64,000 nt of DNA from Aquatica leii (Eukaryota; Arthropoda; Insecta; Coleoptera; Lampyridae). Shown one piece after another: positions 54,700 through 64,000 of this stretch (position 1 is its first letter; each line of letters opens with the position of its first letter). The translations under genes and the position numbers were made by a program. The stretch is taken from assembly GCA_035610365.1 (NCBI GenBank), contig CM069434.1:31520238-31584237 (forward strand), given 5' to 3'. The notes beneath the pieces are model-generated. The model saw only the letters and a program-made list of their open reading frames with translations. It was not told the origin of the DNA and searched no databases.

Positions 54700-57508
54700 A
54701 AAAATAAGGGGGAACAACTTGCGACGGGTTGACCGGAGTTGACCTCTTTACGCGGCAAAAGCTGAACAACTGGTGCGCAACAAACACGTAAAACGCGATC
54801 CGCTGAAAACAAAAAAATTACTTTAAACGCTATCATGAAAAAATTACTACAGGTAGAAGAAAAAGTTGATGTGACAAATGTAAACATAAATCGACAATTA
54901 GAGAAAATGAAGAAATTAGAAGAGACTATAAATTACCAGGCAGTGAAGATCGAGAAATTAGAAAATTAGCTAAGGAAAAGAAATTTAATAATCGTCGGAA
55001 TACCTGAAAGCACAGAGGAAGACTTAGACACCCCGAAAAAAAAATCATAGAAATAATAAGGAAGAAAATTGAGATTCAACTGGGAGAAAATGAAATAGAT
55101 TTTATCAACAGACTGGGGGAGCGAAAAGAAAATAAAAACAGACCAGTAAAGATGGGGATTACAACGATACTGCAAATATGGGAAATCATGAAGAACACAA
55201 AGAAATTGGCAGGAACAAAAATATGAATGAGTGATGATCTAGACAAGAAGACAAAAAAAAAAACAACTAATCTCTCACATGATAGATGCTAAAAAAAAGG
55301 CTAAGAGCAATAATTAGGAAGAATAAACTAATAATAAATGGAAAAGAATGGGGCATTGAAGACATTACAGAAGATGAACAGAAAAATTCGGAAGTAATAA
55401 CACGTAACGATGTAGAGGAATATAAAGAATATAGAGAAAGAAAAGAGCCAGATCCACAGATGCAATACCAAAAAAAAAACTGGGCACAGACCATACTAAC
55501 ACTTTACCAAAAAGAAAGGTCGGGTTTATACGAGGAAGATTTAAACAAAACACTTAGGAAGATCACAAATCGAAACCAACAAATTCCAAAAAATTAACAA
55601 AAAATTAAAACAAGTTGAAAGTAAAAAAGACGACGACAATAGGCAAGAGAAAAAGGCAAATGAGAAAAACACCGACGAAGACAGAAGAACAAGGAAACAG
55701 TAAAGTAAATGAAGTAGAAACAGAGAAAATTGGAATAGAAACATAGAATATAAATACAATCAAAGGGAAAGAGATAGAGATTACAGAACAAATGGATAAC
55801 AACAAAATACAAATAATGAAATTGAGCGAAACGAAGAAGAAGGCAAAAGGAAACCCAAGATTAGCAAATAAACACGTAATATACTACGCCGGAATTGATG
55901 CAGAAAAGAGATCAAAAGAAGGGATAGGAATAATAATAACAGAGGAACTAAACAAACGAATAATAAAATGGGAAGCCGTACATTCAAGAATAATACTAGT
56001 GACAATAAAACTCCAACAGAAAATAAACATTATACAAATGTACGGGCCGATAGAAGGTACAACAGAAAAGGAAGTCAAAGATTAGTACAACAATTTACAA
56101 GAAGTACTAGATGAAGCAAGAGAGGAAACAGAACCATCCATAATAATAGGCTACTGGAATGCAAGAGTAGGGAACGACTATAATAGAGGCATAGGATGCA
56201 TGGGGAAGAAACAGTAACCCGTAACGGGAAGAAAATAATTGATTTTTGTCAAAGAAATGATCTGTTAATAGGAAACACACTACGGAAACAAGAAATGGAA
56301 GATAAGTACACCTTCGTGGCAGAAGAACGTAACGCAAAAAGCTTGATAATTTATATGATATTCACACAAACATTAAGAGAAACAATACAAGGCATAGAGA
56401 CAAAAAAAGAAGCGAATATAAGTTCAAACCATAAACTAGTAGTAGCAAAAATAGAAGAAATAGTAAATAAGAGTGAAGAAATAACATACAGCAGAATAGA
56501 CCTATAGAAACTAAAAAACAGGGAAAGACAAGAAAAGCACCATGAAAAGACAAATAAGGAATTTCGTAAATTATTACAGAAAACAAAGAAAGAAGACCTC
56601 GAGACAAAATGGGAAAAATTTAAAGAAATTACTCTAAAGGTAGCAGAGGAGGTATGTGGAAGAAGAAACGTCAATAAAACCCTAGAAAGAACAAGATGAT
56701 GAACTGAAGAGATAAAAGGAATAGTGAAAGAAAAGAAACGGGCTTGGAAAAAATCTATCTGAATAAAAAACCAAGAAGGGAAAGAAAAATATAAAGGAAA
56801 TAAAAACGTAAAACGGAAAGCTGGAAAGAGTTTGGAACAGAAATAAGTGAGAAATACAGAACAAGCACAAGAAAGTTTTGAACAATAGTGAAAAGATTGA
56901 GAGGGACTAAAAGCAAAGAAATAAAAGCTATAAAAAATAATCAGCAGGAGTTCAAAATGGAAATAATAGAAATATTAGAAGTCTGGAAAAAGTTCTACTC
57001 AGATAAATTTAAAAGAGAATTGAATGTAGAAAATAAAGATAAAGAAGACACAGTAGAAGTACCAGAGATAACAAGGGAAGAAGTACAGGAAGCAATAAAA
57101 CGAATTAAAATAGGCAAAGCAAGTGAAGAAGATGAAATAGCACCAGAAATGCTTAAATATCTAGAGGAAAATGGAAGAGAATGGCTACATGAAATATTAA
57201 AAGAAGCGTGGAAATCGAAGAAGATCTCCAAAGACTGGGAAATAAATCTAATAATTCTTATACATAAAAAAGACAAGACAGCAAACTGTCAAAATTACAG
57301 AGCGATATTCCTAGCTCAAACTACACTAAAACTATATACGAGAATACTGGAAAAAAGACTGAGAAAATACATAGATCACAAACTTGAAGAAGAACAAATG
57401 GCATTCAGAACAGGAAAACAGACAAGTGACAACATTTATATCTTAAAAACGCTAATAGAAAGAGCAATTGAAGAGGATAAAGAGCTATATCTGATATTCA
57501 TTGATTTG
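54700..57508 (+). pseudogene. endonuclease-type LINE with ORF1 and ORF2
   Basis: A long but decayed non-LTR retrotransposon. ORF1 (54760-55600) has a coiled coil (VEEKVDVTNVNINRQLEKMK), then RKRNLIIVGIPESTEEDLD and INRLGERKENKNRPVKMG-like sequence in shifted frames (RRM-like core). RAIIRKNKLIINGKEWGIED closes it. ORF2 has an apurinic-type endonuclease (KEGIGIIITEELNKRIIKWE, IIIGYWNARVGND, NGKKIIDFCQRNDLLIGNTL). From 56888 it has reverse transcriptase: VPEITREEVQEAIKRIKIGK, NYRAIFLAQTTLKLYTRILE, EEQMAFRTGKQTSDNIYILK, LYLIFIDL. It stops being LINE at about 57508, just before the F-D of palm motif A. The rest of ORF2 is lost to an unrelated sequence. Clade is uncertain (RTE- or I-group-like). 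About ten breaks. Confidence 0.85.
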
Positions 57509-58740
57509 AAAGAAGTTATAATTTGTTACGTGCAAAAGCTGGAAAAATGACACTTGGCTAAAACAAAGTAACAAACGAAGTTGTTGCCGATGCTCAGTGA
57601 AGACAGGATGGGTTATATTCCAAAATTCTGTGATTGTTTGGAAAATATAAGTGAAAACAAAATCAAAAAGTTCAATCAAAGACCGCCAGGAAAGAGTAAA
57701 GCTCAATAGACTTCTGGCCCTTGCTAACCACAAGCCCGTTTCTGAAAGATACATTCTAAATGGACTTACCTTAATTGAGTGTATCTCACTAAAATTTGAA
57801 ATGAACTTAAATTTTACATAACGTGGAGGCCGACGGAATTAAAAGCTTGTTTACAATTTAATTATTTAATATTTATTTGAACCAAAATAACTCAAAACAA
57901 GAAAATTGAACAAACAAAAAAAACTATTTAAGTAAACATGAAAGTTAAAAATTAAAGTAAATTACATGATAGTATTAAAAAAAAACAAACTAAAATTTAA
58001 AAAACTGAAACAAATAAAAATATAATCATAATAAAAAGAAACAATTGAAAATCTTAATTAACTAAAGCACGGCCGTGTGCGCATTATCTAGATATTAATT
58101 AAATAAAAAGTGAAGTAAATTCGTCTATAAAACCGGGATGAAAATTTTGTCACATAGTTTTGACAAATACCGACAATAATCATTTATTAATTACATTATC
58201 GATGAAATCATTAATTCGCAACACTCATTTTTCTTAAAAACCAAAGCTTTTAAGACACTTAAACGCGTAAATAAAATCCACAAACTTTAAGTAACTGGTA
58301 CAAAATAAACACCGTAAATCGTCGTCGTCATAAATCCAGGAAATAATTTGTAGTTGGATTCTAGGTTGCCAGATGTAATTAAGAAGAAACGTTGAAAGGT
58401 CCCCACCCAGAGGACAATGTACCGTCGGAAGGGTTTCAATAACCGCCACACAAGGCGAAGATATAACAGCGTCGTACCACTCGACGATCACGGTTCTACA
58501 TTACGTAAAATAAAACTGAAAGCGAGTGACATTCTCTTAACAGCTGTAAATTTTACGAATTAGAAGAAACAAAACTCCACTAACTGATCCAAAAATTCAG
58601 GTTTTCTGCTTATTCCCCGCGGCGTTACTTCATCTAAAGAGGATAAGTTTACCACCTCTAAAACCAACTTACTAACTATATTTTTAAAACATTTCAACGA
58701 CTGTTAACCGACTGGATTTAACGTCGTCTACCAAAATCAC
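57509..58740. other. unassigned sequence after the LINE break, then A+T-rich DNA
   Basis: 57509-57760 is not LINE. Its minus strand has a 89-codon frame (MYLSETGLWLARARSLLSFT, then LSWRSLIELFDFVFTYIFQT) that I do not recognise. 57790-58320 is A+T-rich and empty. 58360-58500 is G+C-richer (CCCCACCCAGAGGACAATGT) with no coding match and may be an LTR or SINE piece. No gene can be supported. Confidence 0.4.
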
Positions 58741-59083
58741 TTAAGCCGGGTCCACACTTGCAAATATTTTTGCCGAACGCGTTCGCCGTAAATATTTTCG
58801 CCGCAAAGTAGGTAGTGTGGACGTGTGCGGCGCGCAAAAAGGACGTAAGAATTTTTGTCACATTCAACGCACACGATCCGACCCCTTGTCGATTTTTTGA
58901 CGAACATCAAAGATATTTGCGCCGCATGGTGTTCTAGTGTGGAGGCTTTTCAACATTTCAGCATTCATTATTAAATTTAGTACCTGAATTTGGTAGTATT
59001 TACCTACACACGAAGTTTTCTATTTTTTTTTATCCATTTGTTATTTGTGGTTTTTATTATTTATCTTTTTGAACAAACTGATC

Positions 59084-60360
59084 ATGTCTAAGTTAATGAG
59101 AAAAAAGTGGGATGCTTTTATTGTTTTGTGCCATTTATTAAAGCAAAAGAAAACAAAAAAAATAAGGCGTTACTGGATAAAAGATTAGTATAAACACAGA
59201 AAGCATGAAAATGAAGATCGCTTGTTGAGTATTTTAGGTATAGATGAAACTAACGTTCATTTCAAAAACTGTATATATTTTAAAAGTATTTTTCTCATTA
59301 TTCCAGAAGTTTGCAAAACCTTAGCTGAAAGTTTAAAGGATTAGATTAAGGTGAGTAAAAGTCTATATTACTTATTTATAAAACAAATATTTTATTAATT
59401 TTCTTATCGTAATATAAAAGTATATTACATTATTATATATAATACTGACTCGTATTGACATTTTAAAAGGTACCTTAAAAAAATAATTATGTTTTTTTGA
59501 ACATCAGGTATTTGTTTACAACGGTCAATGTATTTTGTGAGACGTCAGTGGGCGTAGAAGACGATGGCAAGGGTGGACCAAAAATAATTTAATAGTTCTC
59601 ATAGGGACCATTAGAATGGTCACCAGGAGGAAGATAAGTAACTGACGAACCTGAACTCGAAATACTAGTAGAACCAGAATTTATTGAGAGGCGTTGATGA
59701 ATTGAAATTTCATTAGTAGCAGATTGAGAAGTATGCATGCTCATTTTAGCTTCAAAAATGAAATTGTGTATCAAAATGAACTTAGTGAATCAAACTGATT
59801 TAGCTTCTCTGCGAGATATTTTGCGTACTTGGTTGTTGCACCTTCTGGTTCCACTGGTTGCTGTAACATTTTAAACGCCATCTCAATTCGGGGATCTTCT
59901 GGAGTATTAACTTCTTTACGCATATATTTCTGCGAGTTTTTTGTCTATTATTTGTGCTTTTTGATGGTTGTACAAAATCGTCATTTTTCTTGGAAATAGG
60001 ATTTGTACTACGTGAAAAATCTAAAGTCTCACCATCTCTACTGGAATAGCGAAGTCTTTTTCCGATTGTGTCTCGATTTCCTAAAATCAAATTAAAAAAT
60101 AAGCCAAAATAAATATGTAGTACTACGTTAAAACTACATTATTACAATCAGTATGTATGTATTTATTTCTATACATATATTTTTTTAAAATAGTGGTGTT
60201 TTTTCAGATGCCCGCAAGCGCTGACGACTGGTAAAAAGTAGCTTAAGACTTTGAAGAGCTGTGGCAAACTCCAAACTGTTTAGGTGCTCCTAATGGTAAA
60301 CATGTGAGACTATAAGTACCATTCAACAGTGGTAGTGAATTTATTAACTATAAGGGTTTT
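59084..60360 (+). pseudogene. Harbinger nuclease, two exons, truncated
   Basis: Exon 1 (59084-59350) starts MSKLMRKKWDAFIVL, then RRYWIKD and HRKHENEDRLL (N-terminal R.W....W.HR...G...L). It skips an internal deletion to FLIIPEVCKTLAESLKD-IK, and ends at AAG/GTGAGT (donor 59351). Exon 2 begins after TTTTTTCAG at 60208 with MPASADDW-KVA-DFEELWQT, PNCLGAPNGKHVRL and FNSGSEFINYKGFF. In family members IP.VC..L...L..YIK|MP.....W..IA..FE..WN.PNC.GAIDGKHV reads straight through, so the intron position is right. The first catalytic Asp (AIDGKH) is changed to APNGKH. Everything after NYKGFF is missing. Three in-frame stops are also present. Confidence 0.78.
59589..60090 (-). pseudogene. MADF/Myb-like accessory gene, C-terminal part, inside the nuclease intron
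   Basis: Minus strand. An acceptor-like TTTAATTTGATTTTAG precedes GNRDTIGKRLRYSSRDGETL at 60080. DFSRSTNPISKKNDDF follows, then in a shifted frame PEDPRIEMAFKMLQQPVEPE, and finally HNFIFEAKMSMHTSQSATNE down to a stop at 59589 after DHSNGPYENY. Basic linker, Ser-rich tail and short helical segment (PR-E-AF-ML) fit the C-terminal half of the MADF/Myb-like proteins that accompany Harbinger nucleases. The N-terminal DNA-binding domain is not seen and would have to overlap or lie beyond exon 2 of the nuclease. At least two frameshifts. Confidence 0.55.
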
Positions 60361-61985
60361 TTAGCACAGTAATGTTTGCTCTTGTAGATGCCAATTACAA
60401 TTTTTTGTTTGATGCTTTTTAATACGAATTTTTACGCTTCTACCTGTTTTTTCTATGTATGCATGATCACAAGAGCAAGAAATGCTATAAACACCGCCAG
60501 AATAAAAACTAATAACGTCCTTCACCAAATTTAAGAATTGGCCCAATTTAGAAAGAGTAGAAAACCGAGTAACAATGTTGTGTTTAGACAACATTTTTCT
60601 TATACGGTCCTTGGTACTTTTGAGATAGAGTAGATAAGTGATAGACACTGGTTGACACATAGATTCCGCTGTTACTCTTGGTTTTGCAGACGTAAATTTT
60701 GTAATAGAATGTTTAATACTTATTCTATTGTAATTATTTGCGCTTACACTTTGGTTAAATGACTTAACTCTTTTTGAAAATTTTGAGGTGCACATAAAGA
60801 AGCAGCTCTGTACATTAAAAAATTCACTACTGGTAGTTTCTGAGAAGGGCGATATTCCATTTAAATATCTGTTTGGGTAATTTTTTGATAAAGCGAATGT
60901 GATAATGAACCATCTTCATTTCGATTAACTAAATTGACCGAGAATAGTAAAAAGACCATGTTGCCAAATGACAAAAGTCATCGACGTATCTGTACCAGGA
61001 CTTGGGTTTTAGATAAAATGCCGATTAACGCACGTTATTAAAAAAACAATCGACATCAAAAATTAATTATAATGTCAGCCGGTTGCAGACAAAAATTATG
61101 CAACTTCTGAACAAAATCCTAGAATTGAGTAGAAATGAATCTTCCCTGCTTAAAGTTAAAATAAACTTGTAAGATATTTAGAGATTTTATAAGTAGGTGA
61201 GTTTATACTGCTGACAATAGGCCGAAGAGGAATATTAGACTTATGAATTTTAGGTAATCCGTAAAATCGAGAAGTTTTAGTATCTTTAGGTATTAAAAGT
61301 TTTTTATCGGCTTTATTAATTGAAGACTCGTTGTTTGGAAAATGCTCTTTCAATAGAAAAAAAAAAAGATCTTTGGTAATTGTTTTATACGACGCGTCTG
61401 TAATAAGATTGTATATTTTTTTATGATAATCTGATCGATTCAAAATAACATTGGCGTTTTCTTTGTTATCTTTAAAAACGACTATAGATTTACCTTGTTT
61501 AAAAGATTTTAATGCAAAAAATTCCGATTTGGGAATGTTACTATGGTGGATTCTTGAGTTACAAATAATTTTTGTAGCTTCAAAGCGGATTTCTTCCTTA
61601 AGAAGATTAGGAACTGCTTGGATAAAACCTTCTACAGGTAATACAATGTTTTCAATAGGAAGTTGTTTTGAAGCAAATACAAAGTTATAACTTTTTGACA
61701 AAATAACTGTTTCTGTAGAGAACAATGAGCGTGAAGATAAATTAATCACAGTCTCGGATTTTGGTTCTGCATCGACGACACGTTTTGAAAGCACTAGTTT
61801 GTAAAATTTTTAAAGATTATTACTTGTAACCATCTCTGACTCATTGGGCTTGTTCAAAAGAAATTTGATCAATGAGACTCCAATCAGAAGGTGAAAGAAT
61901 CCTGACGAGTTCTAGATGAAAATCAAATAACGGTATACTAACAATATCAATTTCTCTTCTAATCGGATAAATTAACGAAAGTCCT
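60361..61985 (-). mobile_element. Penelope-like retroelement, truncated copy
   Basis: Minus strand. 61794-61156 reads an N-terminal leader and then reverse transcriptase of the Penelope type: FEATKIICNSRIHHSNIP, KQGKSIVVFKDNKENANVIL (the K..N..VV..DK...VI region), and KTSRFYGLPKIHKSNIPLRP, IVSSINSPTYKISKYL (the P.FYGLPK.HK....RPI.S......Y.LSK.L signature). 60795-60361 reads the GIY-YIG endonuclease: GGVYSISCSCDHAYIEKTGR, SVKIRIKKHQTKN, with the family's Cys-rich insertion. Part of the palm domain between the two (about 61150-60800) is degenerate. The element lies head-on inside the Harbinger nuclease gene, immediately after its NYKGFF codons. No terminal repeat or hammerhead was found next to it. 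The copy is broken in several places. Confidence 0.85.
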
Positions 61986-61989
61986 GTGC

Positions 61990-63430
61990 AATTTAATATT
62001 TTTGAATCAGATTTATCTTTTACATACGTATTAATACTAAAATGTAATCGTCGTGTGTGCTGGCCGCAAAAGCAATATCTGGGCGTATTGAATTTGCCAA
62101 ATAAATTAATCCTCCAACTAGCTTTCTGTAAGGCTTATTTTCCATTTCAGATTTCTCAACTTCTGTCGTCGGGCACATTTTTTTTGTAACGTCTGAATTT
62201 GATTCAATTTGCGTTGACACTGCTGTTGCGTAGTTTATATTCAATTGTTTTATTAAATCTCCCACCTGTTTCTTATGTGAAATGTGAATTTGTCTGGTTG
62301 ATCTGTTTTTCGCTTCACATGTATTTTGAGAATATTGCTAATTGGGTCAAAGTGTACCACGTCAAATGTTGATTTAATCTTCGATTTGACTAGTTTCCAA
62401 TTTTCTAATTTTATTGATGCCAAAATCATATTGTCAACGCAGATAATAATTATGATTCGAACATCGCCTTCGCCAATTACATACAAGTCGCTTTACGTCT
62501 GCCAATACTTTCTGTAATGTAGTAATCTATTTTCTTATTCACGACCTGACTATTTTAGTCCATACAGCGGTTTTAATAGTTTGCAAACTGTATTTTCTTG
62601 TCTAACTGGAATAAACGTTTCTGGTTGTTCTATGTAAGCTTCGTTGCGCAATTTTCCTTGTACATAAGCTAAAATCACGTCCATTTCATGTACGTGCATT
62701 TTGTCATTTACAGCTGCAGCGAGTAAGGTGCGCATCGTTTTATATCGGGCTATAGGTTTTAAACACTTCTTTGCAGTCAATACCAGGTTGCTGCGTATGT
62801 TCACGTGCTACAATTTTGGCTTTATACTTTACGATTTTGCCGTTTTTATCAATTTTTTTGAACACCCATTTGTTTGTTAAGATTTTTTTATGTTGTGCTC
62901 GTGATACAAGAGTTCATGTTTTGTTTTTCTGCAATGCGTTTTATGGCGATTAGTCATGCATATTTATTATCACCGTTTAATATTTTTGATACATATTCAG
63001 GATCTGGTTCTTTAGTACAGTATATTTTTGTAGGTCTTCCTCGTTTTCCCGTTTTCACAAATCTTGGATAATCTGGTTCTCTACGGATTTTATTCTCTTG
63101 TTCTTCGTATTGAGAATCACTTTTGTTAGGTGAAGTATTTTCAACTTCTATACAAATATCAATAACTTGTTCCAAAGTAAAGTTTTCTTTGCTGAAGGTG
63201 AAGTTTTCCTTGTTGCCGCTCAGATAAGGAGGTTCAAACTTTTCGATAAATTTCATATCACGTGCTGTCACATTTTGGTTGAAATTTTCTCCGTCTTTCT
63301 CTCTTGTGCAATGCAAATGTTTCACTGCCATTTGTTCTGCTGCTTCTTCAGGGTGAAATCTACGTAATGCCATAGATCGTTGTACACTAGTATAATTTTC
63401 ATCTTCACCTTTCACAAATCGTTTATATTT
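61990..63430 (-). mobile_element. Ty1/copia fossil, internal fragment
   Basis: A minus-strand copia-type pol remnant. In element order it holds an integrase-to-reverse-transcriptase linker rich in acidic and basic residues (63415-62954), reverse transcriptase (VHEMDVILAYVQGKL, TVCKLLKPLYGLK), a later reverse transcriptase block (ICVDNMILAS) and the start of RNase H (YRKLVGGLIYLANSIRPDIA). Gag and LTRs are not visible in the window. It is an old, broken copy with many breaks. Family assignment rests on the order and the LYGLK and YRKLVG-IYL motifs. Confidence 0.8.
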
Positions 63431-64000
63431 TTTATGTACGAGAAACGAGGTGCGGTCGCCATATTTTTCTTTGTTGTATTAGTTCTCAACTCACAAAAAA
63501 ATGCGAATTTGATACTCACTGAAGTCACTTGGGCTCATAACCTGACAGGAATTGAGTTATTAAAACGCAATATGTAAAATATATTAAGATAAATATACGA
63601 ATACAGAAAATACGTGTAATTAATGTGGCTAACCTACGCGAACTACATTAAAAAAACTTTTTGCGCTTGTTCAAATCATTCGCTTATGAAAATAACTTTG
63701 AGCGCATGTCGATTACATATTACATATTTCTTTCCAATTAAATAAAATTGCATGTGTTCAAAGCACGTAAATTGTACTTACTATTTCTCTATATAGAGAT
63801 GCATAGCTAAAAGTCAAGAATTAAGTAATACTTACACTTATAACTTGCAGTATAAACGCTGACAAATTTACATAAAATAAATATAAAATTTGACATATAA
63901 TTTATTAATTATTATTTTAAGTATTACCTTCGGCTGGGTTACAAGTTTTTATGGCAATGACAGCTATTTGTTACTCATTAAACAATATAGTATTTTTAAG
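63431..64000. other. A+T-rich end of the window
   Basis: No supported gene. No LTR for the copia fossil could be recognised here. Confidence 0.45.

Larger units (their letters stand above)
58748..60360 (+). mobile_element. third PIF/Harbinger element, truncated by a Penelope-like insert
   Basis: Starts near GGGTCCACACT (58748) in a CpG-rich terminal region (58748-58943). That region holds repeated GTGTGGA/TCCACAC motifs, with an inverted AGTGTGGA at 58936-58943, so it could be either the element end or a nested small MITE. Then comes a plus-strand nuclease gene in two exons with an antisense MADF/Myb-like gene in the intron. The nuclease breaks off at 60360, where the Penelope-like sequence begins. 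The right terminal repeat is not visible. The element is older than the Penelope-like insertion. Confidence 0.7.

Noticed and set aside
55267-56885. Many minus-strand frames rich in Phe/Leu/Ser/Tyr
   Set aside because: Antisense shadows of the A-rich LINE ORFs on the plus strand; no domain and no splice or start support.
58748-58943. Separate MITE bounded by TCCACACT and AGTGTGGA
   Set aside because: Possible, but the inverted motif is only eight bases, no target duplication fits, and the same motif recurs internally. It is kept as the terminal region of the Harbinger element.

Overview
The window is A+T-rich eukaryotic DNA, almost certainly from an insect or a close arthropod relative. It contains GT...AG splice signals, a TATA/initiator-like promoter, fragments of the host rRNA methyltransferase gene Rrp8, and a very mixed transposon population: pogo, mariner, PIF/Harbinger, piggyBac, hAT, Mutator-like, a CACTA-like element, R1/RTE/RNase-H LINEs, a Penelope-like element, and Ty3/gypsy and Ty1/copia fossils. 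No complete host gene is visible. Host coding evidence is limited to Rrp8 exons near 54.1-54.5 kb (minus), a candidate first exon with promoter near 51.9-52.05 kb (minus), and weaker candidate exons at 12.4 kb (plus) and 40.6 kb (minus).

Layout. 0-3.2 kb: two decayed pogo-type transposases. 3.48-7.94 kb: a young Ty3/gypsy copy with identical 173-bp LTRs and a perfect 5-bp target duplication. 8.3-9.9 kb: a Myb/SANT-like gene remnant and a direct repeat pair. 12.7-16.2 kb: an RNase-H LINE split by a 2.58-kb DNA transposon (13059-15639) with CACTG termini, inverted repeats of 121-139 bp and a TAA target duplication. It carries a transposase-like gene I cannot assign to a named superfamily. 17.7-18.2 kb: an internally deleted piggyBac. 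18.8-20.8 kb: a pogo element with both ends. 21-21.8 kb: mariner. 25.7-27.6 kb: copia gag and R1-type LINE remnants, followed by a hammerhead-ribozyme-like motif.

30.9-36.2 kb: a 1.3-kb tandem duplication (LINE ORF1 piece plus pogo 5' half). Its second copy was split by a PIF/Harbinger element with a TAT target duplication, so copy one preserves the exact empty site. 36.5-37.3 kb: hAT remnant. 39.0-39.35 kb: an inverted repeat with a hammerhead-like ribozyme in its loop. 41-42.1 kb: a second Harbinger nuclease. 43.5-44.65 kb: two adjacent large palindromes, one carrying another hammerhead-like motif. 45.2-49.9 kb: an RTE-like LINE split by a Mutator-like element. 54.7-57.5 kb: a second endonuclease-type LINE. 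58.7-63.4 kb: a third Harbinger with an antisense MADF-like gene in its intron, cut by a Penelope-like element and followed by a copia fossil.

The genes do not form a pathway. The window is a layered record of insertions, several of which can be ordered in time from target duplications and restored reading frames. The stretches between elements are A+T-rich and hold no gene I can support. Domain and family calls come from reading motifs by eye, without database searches.
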